Assembly (NCBI GenBank): GCA_003280025.1
Contig: QCGD01000002.1
Location: 207,369 to 271,368 of the forward strand
From: Prochlorococcus sp. AG-363-P06
Lineage (GTDB): Bacteria > Cyanobacteriota > Cyanobacteriia > PCC-6307 > Cyanobiaceae
Reading direction: 5' to 3'
DNA length: 64,000 nucleotides
In this document: in pieces, positions 44,359 to 52,714 of the stretch
How the letters are laid out: every line of letters starts with the position of its first letter
How positions within the stretch are numbered: position 1 is the first letter of the stretch
The notes under the pieces: model-generated
The model's database searches: none
The model's input: only the letters and a program-made list of their open reading frames with translations
What the model was told of the DNA's origin: nothing
Program-made: the position numbers and the translations under genes

Positions 44359-45459
44359 ATGAAAAAGTTATTTACATTTTCATTAATCGGTTCTTCTTTG
44401 CTTTTTAGTGCTCAACATGCAAAAGCAGATTGGGATTTTTGGGCAGTAGATTACTCTGGAGATGCAAGTATTGGAAATAGAATTTATACATGTGTTTCAG
44501 CAACTGGTACATGCACCCAGAGATCAACAAAATTATTTCAAAACAATGGATGGCAGACTGGTAATAGTTATGTAGATAATGATAATAATCTAGTTATTTA
44601 TGGTTCTGGAGGAACTCTCCATTCTTATGACTTAGATACTGACACTTGGACTGATACAGGGACAGGGTGGACAGGAAACTATCAAAAAGTTTTTGAGAGA
44701 CCTGATATAGTTAAAAATTCCGATGGTAGTGTAACTGTAGGTCAAGGAGATTCTGTAATTTCTATTGATGAAGAGGGATTTGAAAAAGATGGGAAAGATC
44801 TTCTAAAAAAGAAAAGTAACGGAGAGATTCATTTAGGCGAAAACTCTTGGATTACAAAAGAAGAAAATGGAAGACAAAAAGTTTATGCAAAAGATGCAGC
44901 AGGAAATCCAATTCCAATCGACTACACAAATGGAACCAAGTTACTCATTAATGGAAGAGATGTAGAACAATCAATTAATAATGTTGGCGCACTCAGTGCT
45001 GCTTTAACAGGATTACCAACAGTTCCTACCGATACAACTCTCGCTTGCGGATTAGGAACTGGAACTCATGGAGGTGATTTTGCTTTCTCAGGTGGTTGTG
45101 CTTCTAAAGTTAATGAAAAACTTTCAATTAATTATGCTGCATCTATGACGATGCCAGGTCAAGATTATGCAGGTGATTTTGAAGATCAGTTTTCTGCTAG
45201 AGCAGGATTTGTTTGGAAATTAGGTAAGGCTAAAAAACCTACTCAAATTAGTATGAAAGAAATAAAAGAATTAAAAAAAGAAATTAGTTATTTGAAAGAA
45301 AATAATAATCAGATTATTTCACAAAATAAGAATTTGCAGTTAGAAAATAAATCAATTATTTCTCAAAATAATGCGCTTTTAGCAAGATTAGAAAGACTAG
45401 AAAAAGTCGCATTAGGAGATCTTAAATCAAAAGATTTAGCAGTTTATCAACTCAAATAA
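44359..45459 (+). CDS. Secreted YadA-anchor-like surface protein with C-terminal coiled coil
   Basis: 366 residues. Residues 1-23 are a signal peptide with an AKA cleavage site. A region of about 24-200 has strand-rich repeats (YDLDTDTWTDTG, SDGSVTVGQGDSVIS). Residues about 207-290 (GALSAALTGLP, GLGTGTHGGDFAFSGG, FSARAGFVWKLG) follow the pattern of the YadA membrane anchor of trimeric autotransporter adhesins. Unusually the anchor is not C-terminal: a coiled coil (about 295-352) follows. It is flanked by 74-bp direct repeats and argJ-end copies, so it was probably acquired by insertion. YadA is recognised by pattern only. Confidence 0.7.
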   Translation: MKKLFTFSLIGSSLLFSAQHAKADWDFWAVDYSGDASIGNRIYTCVSATGTCTQRSTKLFQNNGWQTGNSYVDNDNNLVIYGSGGTLHSYDLDTDTWTDTGTGWTGNYQKVFERPDIVKNSDGSVTVGQGDSVISIDEEGFEKDGKDLLKKKSNGEIHLGENSWITKEENGRQKVYAKDAAGNPIPIDYTNGTKLLINGRDVEQSINNVGALSAALTGLPTVPTDTTLACGLGTGTHGGDFAFSGGCASKVNEKLSINYAASMTMPGQDYAGDFEDQFSARAGFVWKLGKAKKPTQISMKEIKELKKEISYLKENNNQIISQNKNLQLENKSIISQNNALLARLERLEKVALGDLKSKDLAVYQLK

Positions 45460-45468
45460 AGTCAATAT

Positions 45469-45542
45469 TTAGTGTTTTATTTTGATTTTTATTCCTGAGA
45501 TGCATTGCTATGACAGGAGTACTGTTTTATTAGTGTTTCATA
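45469..45542. repeat. Right copy of the 74-bp direct repeat
   Basis: Begins 9 bases after the stop of the YadA-like gene. Matches 44171-44244 without gaps at about 64 of 74 positions. The ends are better conserved than the middle. Same orientation, so recombination between copies would delete the gene between them. Confidence 0.85.
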
Positions 45543-45557
45543 AATCATCATATTCGC

Positions 45558-45586
45558 TGAGATCCCTTGCAACGCAATGGATCTCA
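45558..45586 (-). terminator. Hairpin between argJ end and repeat, possible terminator
   Basis: TGAGATCC (45558-45565) pairs with GGATCTCA (45579-45586), with an inner TTGC/GCAA and a three-base loop AAC. Only two bases separate it from the argJ stop. It lacks a T-run on either strand, so it may be a transcription stop, an mRNA 3' end protector, or part of a recombination site. ATATTCGCT lies at both 45550 and 45597, flanking the hairpin. Confidence 0.5.
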
Positions 45587-45587
45587 A

Positions 45588-46826
45588 TTAGGTCGTATAT
45601 TCGCTATTGATGGCGACATACTGTTTAGACAAATCGCAACCCCAAGCAAGGCCTTTGGCTTTGCCAGAATTAAGGTTAAGTTCAATTCTTACGGTATCTT
45701 CTCTTAAATATTTACCATTCATTTTAGACTGAATATAATCACTAACTTTTTGAGAATTATATTCTTTTAACTTACCCTTGCCCAAAATCTGATAATCACC
45801 TATAAACAAATCCACTTTATCAAGTTTAAATTTAATCCCAGAATTACCTGCGGCTGAAATAATTCTTCCCCAATTTGGATCACAGCCATGAATTGCGGTT
45901 TTTACCAGTGCAGAATTACATATAGATTTGGCAATAACAATCGCATCATCATTATGTGTTGCTCCTTTAACTAAAACCTCTAATAAACAATTTGCTCCCT
46001 CTCCATCTCTAGCAATATTTTTTGCCAAGTTTTGACATACGATATTAATTCCTGACTGGATTATCGGTAAAAATTCTTTTTTAATTTTCTTCCCCGCATT
46101 TATACCAATAAATGAATCATTAGTACTTGTCTCCCCATCAACTGAAATCGCATTAAATGATTGTTTCACAGCAATAGAAATCATCTTGTCCCATTCTTTT
46201 TTCTCAACGCCAGCATCACAGGTAAGAAAAGCAAGCATAGTAGCCATGTCTGGATAAATCATTCCTGATCCTTTAGCTAAACCCGCTATTCTTATCTTTC
46301 TGCCTTCAATAATCCTCTCTATGAAAACCTTTTTTAAGGTTAAATCAGTAGTTAAGATTGCTTCAGCAGCATTCTGAAAACTATTTACTTTTAGCTCACT
46401 AACTAATTTTGGTAAATTCTTTACTAATTTATCTATTTCTATAGGCACACCAATCACACCTGTGGAACACATTAAAACTTCTTCTTTTTTAATGCCTAAT
46501 AGTTCTGAAATCTTTTCCGTCGCAATTAAGAAATGTTGAGTTCCAAGATCACCTGTACATGCATTTGCTTGACCAGAATTAATCAAAATTGCGCGAACAA
46601 GACCTGAAGATCTTTTAATTCTTTCTGCACAAATATCTACACAAGAAGCCCTTACTATTGATTGAGTAAACTTGCCACTGCAAATACTCCCTTCTGGAGC
46701 CAATATAAGAGCCAAATCTTTCTTGTTAGAATTTTTTAATCCAGCAGATATTCCCGCAAAAGAAAATCCCTCAGGTGTTAAATCACCTTCATTAATAAAT
46801 GACCAATTGTTATCAAACTGGCTCAA
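45588..46826 (-). CDS. argJ: Bifunctional ornithine acetyltransferase/N-acetylglutamate synthase
   Basis: Recycles the acetyl group in arginine synthesis. 412 residues, self-cleaving: KGSGMIYPDMATMLAFL has the nucleophilic Thr at the autoprocessing site. Other motifs include a GLVRAILINSGQANACTGD-like region and CDPNWGR. The last ten codons occur a second time at 44085-44117; the present 3' end may be element-borne. The upstream neighbour coaE is divergent. Confidence 0.95.
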   Translation of the reverse strand: MSQFDNNWSFINEGDLTPEGFSFAGISAGLKNSNKKDLALILAPEGSICSGKFTQSIVRASCVDICAERIKRSSGLVRAILINSGQANACTGDLGTQHFLIATEKISELLGIKKEEVLMCSTGVIGVPIEIDKLVKNLPKLVSELKVNSFQNAAEAILTTDLTLKKVFIERIIEGRKIRIAGLAKGSGMIYPDMATMLAFLTCDAGVEKKEWDKMISIAVKQSFNAISVDGETSTNDSFIGINAGKKIKKEFLPIIQSGINIVCQNLAKNIARDGEGANCLLEVLVKGATHNDDAIVIAKSICNSALVKTAIHGCDPNWGRIISAAGNSGIKFKLDKVDLFIGDYQILGKGKLKEYNSQKVSDYIQSKMNGKYLREDTVRIELNLNSGKAKGLAWGCDLSKQYVAINSEYTT

Positions 46827-46902
46827 TCTTTTTTATAAAACAATTTCATATTAACTATTCTTTGATACTAAAGAAACAAGTTATTAGATTATTATTAAAT
46901 TT

Positions 46903-47514
46903 ATGATCATCCCAAAATTAATAAATAATCAAAGAAGAATCGGTCTGACTGGAGGCATAGCTAGTGGAAAATCAACAATAACTAATTACATCAGAAAAAA
47001 CAAAAGAATCCCAATATTAGATGCAGATAATTTATCAAAAGAACTAATCATGCCAAACACCCTAGGATATAAGAAAATCTTGGGCTATTTTGGAAATCAA
47101 ATACTAGATCAATCCTCTTCAAAAAAAACAATAAACAGAACTGTATTAAAGAAAATTATTTTTGAAGATACCAAACATCGAGAATGGATCCAAACACTTC
47201 TTCATCCCCTAATAAAAGAAAAGATGGTAGAAGGATGCATTCAATACAAAGATAATCAAATAATACTTTTAGTTATACCATTATTATTTGAAGCAAAATT
47301 TGAAGATATTTGTACTGAAATATGGTTAGTCAAATGTCCAGAAGAAGTTCAAAAAAAAAGACTTATGAAACGTGATCACATCAGTGAAAAAGAAGCACTT
47401 AATATTATAAATCTTCAATTAGATTTTGAAGAAAAAAGAAAATTTTCGAATGTTATTTTGGATAATTCAGATAATCAAAATCAATGGATTCATAAAATAA
47501 GTAAACTAATTTAA
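46903..47514 (+). CDS. coaE: Dephospho-CoA kinase
   Basis: Last step of coenzyme A synthesis. P-loop GLTGGIASGKST (about 12-23), LDADNLSKEL and LLFEAKFEDICTEIWLV are the CoaE motifs. 203 residues, full length. Convergent with gatB, 4 bases between stops. In this window coaX-like and coaE represent the first and last steps of the CoA pathway but are not linked. Confidence 0.94.
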   Translation: MIIPKLINNQRRIGLTGGIASGKSTITNYIRKNKRIPILDADNLSKELIMPNTLGYKKILGYFGNQILDQSSSKKTINRTVLKKIIFEDTKHREWIQTLLHPLIKEKMVEGCIQYKDNQIILLVIPLLFEAKFEDICTEIWLVKCPEEVQKKRLMKRDHISEKEALNIINLQLDFEEKRKFSNVILDNSDNQNQWIHKISKLI

Positions 47515-47518
47515 TAAT

Positions 47519-48991
47519 TTAACTATTCAATTTTTCTGAAACGAGTTTATTGGCAAGTTTAGGGTCCGCTTTCCCTTTAGTCCTTTTCATCAGTTGTCCG
47601 ACAAAGAAACCAAGTAATTTGGTTTTTCCATTCCTAAATGCTTCTACTTCATTAGGATGATCACTAATAAGTTCATCAATTATTGGCAAAATGCTTGCAG
47701 AATCAGATATCATTGCCAATCCTTTTTCTTCAACTAAAGTTTTAGGAGAAATATTTTTTTGTATTAGTTCAGGCAAAATTTCTTTTGCTATTTTTCCACT
47801 AATAATATTTTTACTAATCATATTAATCATTTCGGCAAGATTTTCAGGACTAAGCTTTAATTCACTAAAGCTAAGTTTATTTGCTTTCAAATATCCAACG
47901 ATATCACTTGTGACCCAATTTGATGCAAGTTTTGGCTCAGCACCATTAGCTACTGTTTTTTCAAAAAAGTTTGCCATATGAATTTCATCAGAAATTACTC
48001 TTGAATCATATGGAGATAAACCTAATTCCTCAACATATTTCTTTCTTTTCTTAGAGGGTAGTTCAGGTAATTCATTAAACCATTTTTCTTTTTGCTCTTC
48101 TGATATTTCAATTGGTCCTAAGTCAGGATCTGGGAAATATCTATAATCACTACTACCTTCTTTTAATCTCATACTTTTTGTTAATTGCTTAGCCTCATCC
48201 CATAATCTAGTCTCCTGATAAATTTCACCTCCATTTTCATATACTTCTATTTGTCGAGCAATTTCATAATCACATGCCTTCTGAATTGCGGAGAATGAAT
48301 TCATATTCTTTATTTCAACTTTTGTCCCAAAAGGTGCGTCTGGACCTTGTCTAACTGAAATATTGACATCACACCTTAATGAACCCTCTTGCATATTTCC
48401 ATCTGAAACACCAAGATATCTAACTGTTCTTCTGATCTCGGAAGCATATTCAGATGCCTCTCTACCCGTTCTAATATCTGGTTTACTTACAATTTCACAA
48501 AGTGCTATACCAGCGCGATTGTAATCAACTAATGAATACTTAGAACCCGCTAATCGATCACTTCCCACATGAACTAATTTCCCAGCATCTTCCTCCATAT
48601 GAAGCCTTTCAATTCCAATTTTTTTAATATAAGTTTCTTTATCCTTTTCTGTAATTTCAACTTCTAACCAACCATTCTCTGCAAGCGGTTCATCAAATTG
48701 CGAAATTTGATAATTTTTAGGTAAATCAGGGTAAAAATATTGTTTTCTATCAAATTTACAATGTTCTGCAACATCTAAATTTAATGCCAAAGAAGTTTTG
48801 ACTGCATATTCAAGAACGGTTTCATTTAAAACTGGAAGAGTACCAGGCAGACCACAAACTACAGGATCTATATGTGTATTAGGTTCATCGCCAAAAGCTG
48901 TTGATGCAGATGTAAATATTTTACTTTTAGTATTAAGCTGTACATGGGTTTCCAAACCAATTACAGCTTCCCAAGATTCAAATTTTTTCAT
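47519..48991 (-). CDS. gatB: Aspartyl/glutamyl-tRNA amidotransferase subunit B
   Basis: GatB of the GatCAB complex that converts Glu-tRNA(Gln) to Gln-tRNA(Gln). N-terminal EAVIGLETHVQLNTKSKIF, LPGTLPVLNE and then LCEIVSKPDIRTGREA, with a C-terminal YqeY-like helical domain (about 400-490). 490 residues, the usual size. gatA and gatC are not nearby. Divergent from the thiO-like gene (80-base gap). Confidence 0.95.
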   Translation of the reverse strand: MKKFESWEAVIGLETHVQLNTKSKIFTSASTAFGDEPNTHIDPVVCGLPGTLPVLNETVLEYAVKTSLALNLDVAEHCKFDRKQYFYPDLPKNYQISQFDEPLAENGWLEVEITEKDKETYIKKIGIERLHMEEDAGKLVHVGSDRLAGSKYSLVDYNRAGIALCEIVSKPDIRTGREASEYASEIRRTVRYLGVSDGNMQEGSLRCDVNISVRQGPDAPFGTKVEIKNMNSFSAIQKACDYEIARQIEVYENGGEIYQETRLWDEAKQLTKSMRLKEGSSDYRYFPDPDLGPIEISEEQKEKWFNELPELPSKKRKKYVEELGLSPYDSRVISDEIHMANFFEKTVANGAEPKLASNWVTSDIVGYLKANKLSFSELKLSPENLAEMINMISKNIISGKIAKEILPELIQKNISPKTLVEEKGLAMISDSASILPIIDELISDHPNEVEAFRNGKTKLLGFFVGQLMKRTKGKADPKLANKLVSEKLNS

Positions 48992-49071
48992 TATTAAATG
49001 TTCCTTTCTTAATATTATTGGATATAAGGTAAAAGAGGATCAAAACATAAGTAAATTATAAGAATAATTAA

Positions 49072-50181
49072 ATGACAGCAAACACTAAAAATTCAATTTT
49101 AATTGTAGGCGGGGGACTAATCGGATTATCTATTGCTTATGAATTTGCCAGAAACGACTTCAAAGTTTCAGTTTTAAGCAAAAACAGAAGTGAGTCAGCT
49201 GGGTTTGTGGCTGCAGGGATGTTGGCTACTCATGCTGAAGGTCTTGAACATGAATTATTAAAATTTGGGCAACAAAGTCAACGTTTGATTCCTGAATGGA
49301 TAAAAAATATTGAACAAGATAGCGGAATTGAATGTGGTTTAAGGAAATGTGGAATAGTTGTTCCTTTTACAAATATGAAAGATCTGAGGAAATTTCCAAC
49401 GTATAAATATGGCAAATATTTAAGTCAAAAAGATCTTAAAAATGAAATTAGTGGAATAAATTCTATTTGGAAGCATGGACTGGTTTTTGAAGAGGATGGT
49501 CAGATAGATAACAGAAGAAGACTTATGCGTGCCCTTGAACGTGCATGCTCCCTGCACGGAGTTCAATTTCAAGAAGGGTCAGAAGTTAAGGATTTAACAA
49601 TAGAAAAAAACAAAATTATTGGTGCAAAAGTTTTAAATGCCACGGGAGAAATTAAAGATCTTAGATGTGAAAAAGCAATTTTATGTAGTGGGGCTTGGAG
49701 TAAAGCAGTTTTGAATAAAATTCCAGTCTTTCCAGTAAAGGGACAAATGCTATCTATACAAGGTCCCTCAAATTTTCTTAAAAGAGTTCTATTTGGGCCA
49801 GATACCTACTTAGTACCTCGTGATGACGGTCTCATTATAGTTGGAGCAACAGTTGAAAAAAATTCAAAATTTAATCAAGGCAACACTCCTAATGGAATAA
49901 AGCAACTTCAAAAAGGTATCTGGTCTCTATTACCTGAAGCGATGAATTGGCCACAAATGGAACATTGGTGGGGATTTAGACCTTGTACACCAGACTTTAA
50001 GCCAATAATTGGCAAGTCTGATATTGAAAATCTTTTTCTAGCTACCGGTCATTACAGAAATGGAGTTCTATTCTCTGCAATAACAAGTGATCTTATTTTT
50101 AAATTTATTCAAGATAAAACTCTTTCAGATAGTGAAATAAGCTTTTTAGAAAAGTTTAGTTTAAAAAGATTTAGGATATAA
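49072..50181 (+). CDS. thiO: ThiO-like FAD-dependent glycine/amino-acid oxidase
   Basis: 369 residues of the DadA/ThiO fold. FAD motif ILIVGGGLIGLSIAYEFARN at the N terminus, VKGQMLSIQGP and a C-terminal LFLATGHYRNGVLFSA, which binds FAD. ThiO supplies dehydroglycine for thiazole synthesis in thiamine biosynthesis. I see no thiamine riboswitch in the 80-base leader. Substrate could also be another amino acid. Confidence 0.82.
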   Translation: MTANTKNSILIVGGGLIGLSIAYEFARNDFKVSVLSKNRSESAGFVAAGMLATHAEGLEHELLKFGQQSQRLIPEWIKNIEQDSGIECGLRKCGIVVPFTNMKDLRKFPTYKYGKYLSQKDLKNEISGINSIWKHGLVFEEDGQIDNRRRLMRALERACSLHGVQFQEGSEVKDLTIEKNKIIGAKVLNATGEIKDLRCEKAILCSGAWSKAVLNKIPVFPVKGQMLSIQGPSNFLKRVLFGPDTYLVPRDDGLIIVGATVEKNSKFNQGNTPNGIKQLQKGIWSLLPEAMNWPQMEHWWGFRPCTPDFKPIIGKSDIENLFLATGHYRNGVLFSAITSDLIFKFIQDKTLSDSEISFLEKFSLKRFRI

Positions 50182-50185
50182 ATTT

Positions 50186-50644
50186 TTAATTTTCAGAACG
50201 CCATTTTGCATCAGAAGTTTCCCATACACATAGTTCATCTTGGTTAAACCATAAATTAATTTCAAATTTTGCAGTTTCTTCTCCATCTGAACCATGAATT
50301 ATATTCCTACCTATATCTATCGCGAGATCTCCTCTTATTGTCCCAGGCTCTGCATCAAGCGGTTTTGTAGAACCTATTAATTTTCGAGCACTTAAAATAA
50401 CTCCTTCACCTTCCCAAACCATTGCCACGACTGGACCACTTGAAATGAAATCTACTAAATCATTAAAGAAAGGTCTCTCCCTATGAACTCCATAATGATT
50501 CTGAGCAAGCTCTTTTGAAGGAATTAATTGCTTTAGACCAACCAATTTAAATCCTTTTTTTTCAAATCTACCAATAATCTCAGAAATATATCCTCTTTGA
50601 ACTCCATCTGGTTTAATTGCCACAAAAGTTCTCTCTTTGGTCAT
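50186..50644 (-). CDS. ndk: Nucleoside diphosphate kinase
   Basis: Balances NTP pools using a phosphohistidine. The active His is in NIIHGSDG, with [14 protein letters not shown] at the N terminus and [14 protein letters not shown] before it. 152 residues. Convergent with thiO (4 bases between stops) and divergent from speA. Confidence 0.97.
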   Translation of the reverse strand: MTKERTFVAIKPDGVQRGYISEIIGRFEKKGFKLVGLKQLIPSKELAQNHYGVHRERPFFNDLVDFISSGPVVAMVWEGEGVILSARKLIGSTKPLDAEPGTIRGDLAIDIGRNIIHGSDGEETAKFEINLWFNQDELCVWETSDAKWRSEN

Positions 50645-50681
50645 TTAATTAATTATCACTCTATGTATATTCATCTTTTAG

Positions 50682-52712
50682 GTGGTAACTTGGCAAGTAA
50701 TCATTAAAATAAAAGATATTGTTTTGAGTTTCTTTCAAAAACAATTCTTATTACTAAGACAAAAATTGACCAATTTTGCTCCAAGGAAATCAAATAACTA
50801 TTGGACTATAGAAAATAGTATTGCGACTTACAATATTGATAAGTGGGGGGATAAATATTTTTCTATCAATTCAAAAGGAAATATCTCAGTCACTCCAGAA
50901 AAAAACTCAGCAAAAAAAATTGATCTTTTTAAACTTGTCAAAGAACTCAAAAGTAGAGAAATAAATACGCCATTAATAATAAGATTTAACGATATCTTAA
51001 AAGATCGAATTACTGAATTGCATGAGGCTTTCTCAAAAGCAATAGAAACTTATGAATATCAAAATATTTATCAAGGTGTTTTTCCTGTCAAATGCAATCA
51101 GCAGAAGAATGTACTTGAAAAAATATTAGAGTTTGGCAGCCCATGGAATTTTGGATTAGAAGTAGGCAGTAAATCAGAATTATTAATTGGCCTTGCTCTC
51201 CTTCAAAACCAAAATTCATTATTGATATGCAACGGATATAAAGATAAAAAATATATTGAGGTTGCTACATTAGCCAGAAAACTCGGTAAAAAACCAATCA
51301 TAGTTATTGAACAAAAAGATGAGGTCAAAAGAATTATTAAAGCGGTTCAGAATCTGAAAGCGACCCCATTGATAGGAATTAGAGCAAAGTTATCAAGTAA
51401 AAGCAGTGGTCGGTGGAGCAAATCTGTTGGAGATAATTCCAAATTTGGGTTATCAATTCCAGAAATTATGTCGACCATAAAAGAACTTAAAAAAGCAAAT
51501 CTGATAAACGAAATGAAATTATTGCATTTTCATTTAGGAAGTCAAATCAGTGATATTGCTGTGATCAAAGACGCATTACAAGAAGCAAGTCAAATATATG
51601 TTGAATTATGCAAACTAGGTGCCCCAATGGAATATATCGACGTTGGAGGAGGATTGGGGATAGATTTCGATGGAACGAAAACTTCCTCTAGCACATCTAC
51701 AAACTATTCTCTTCAAAATTATGCTAACGATGTAATTGCGACAATAAAAGATTCATGTCAGTTAAATAATATAGAACATCCAACCATAGTCTCAGAAAGT
51801 GGGAGAGCAATAATTAGTCATTGTTCAGTTTTAATTTTTAATGTTTTAGGTACAAGCCAAATAAGCTCCCAAATAAAAATATCTAACAAAAAACCCCAAT
51901 CATTAATAATTGCAAATCTAATAGAAACTCTCAATCAGCTAAAAATACTTACTAAGAAAAAAGTAAATTTATCTGAAATAATTGAATTATGGAACGATGC
52001 AAAAAAATTCAAGGAAGATTGCCTAGTCGCATTTAGATTAGGGTTTTTAAATTTAGAAGAGAGAGCACATGCTGAAGAGCTGACCTGGTCTTGCGCAAAA
52101 GAAATTGCTTATAACCTTAATAATGATGAAATAACGCATCCAGATTTATATGAAATTACAGAAACACTCGCATCTACTTACTATGCAAATTTATCTATCT
52201 TTAAATCTATTCCCGATAGCTGGGCCATTAATCAAATTTTTCCGACAATCCCAATACATAGACACTTAGAAGAGCCATTCTGTAAGGGTAACTTTGCTGA
52301 TTTAACTTGTGATTCAGACGGGAAATTAAATAGTTTCATTGATAATGGAAAAATTAAATCACTGCTAAATCTACATAAACCAGAACCAAATAAAGATTAT
52401 CTAATAGGAATTTTTATGACAGGAGCATATCAAGAGGCATTAGGAAACTTCCATAATTTATTTGGCAATACAAATGTTATTCATATTGATATAACTCAAG
52501 ATAATTCATATAAGGTTAAAAATATTATTAAGGAGGATAGCAAAGCTGAAATTTTACAATTACTAGATTACGATTCAGACTCTCTAGTGGAATCTATAAG
52601 AATTAATACTGAATCAGCAATTGATCAAAAGCAGTTAACTATTGAGGAAGCAAGAAAACTAATTGACCAAATCGAGATCAGTCTAAGAAACAGTAGTTAT
52701 TTATCAGAATAA
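50682..52712 (+). CDS. speA: Arginine decarboxylase, biosynthetic type
   Basis: PLP enzyme making agmatine for polyamine synthesis, with fold-III TIM barrel and beta-sandwich. PLP lysine in GVFPVKCNQQKNV, LHFHLGSQIS, VGGGLGIDFDG, and SESGRAIISH for the substrate side. 676 residues from GTG at 50682; the first 35 residues are hydrophobic or basic and not clearly conserved, so a later start is possible. Convergent with alaS. Confidence 0.93.
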   Translation: MVTWQVIIKIKDIVLSFFQKQFLLLRQKLTNFAPRKSNNYWTIENSIATYNIDKWGDKYFSINSKGNISVTPEKNSAKKIDLFKLVKELKSREINTPLIIRFNDILKDRITELHEAFSKAIETYEYQNIYQGVFPVKCNQQKNVLEKILEFGSPWNFGLEVGSKSELLIGLALLQNQNSLLICNGYKDKKYIEVATLARKLGKKPIIVIEQKDEVKRIIKAVQNLKATPLIGIRAKLSSKSSGRWSKSVGDNSKFGLSIPEIMSTIKELKKANLINEMKLLHFHLGSQISDIAVIKDALQEASQIYVELCKLGAPMEYIDVGGGLGIDFDGTKTSSSTSTNYSLQNYANDVIATIKDSCQLNNIEHPTIVSESGRAIISHCSVLIFNVLGTSQISSQIKISNKKPQSLIIANLIETLNQLKILTKKKVNLSEIIELWNDAKKFKEDCLVAFRLGFLNLEERAHAEELTWSCAKEIAYNLNNDEITHPDLYEITETLASTYYANLSIFKSIPDSWAINQIFPTIPIHRHLEEPFCKGNFADLTCDSDGKLNSFIDNGKIKSLLNLHKPEPNKDYLIGIFMTGAYQEALGNFHNLFGNTNVIHIDITQDNSYKVKNIIKEDSKAEILQLLDYDSDSLVESIRINTESAIDQKQLTIEEARKLIDQIEISLRNSSYLSE

Positions 52713-52714
52713 CT

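Noticed and set aside
44171..45542. CRISPR or insertion-sequence explanation for the 74-bp repeats
   Set aside because: There are only two copies, 1.3 kb apart, direct not inverted, and no transposase or regularly spaced units.
45501..45611. 36-codon plus-strand frame inside the right 74-bp repeat and argJ end
   Set aside because: It runs antisense into argJ, is not kept in the left repeat copy, and has no ribosome-binding site.
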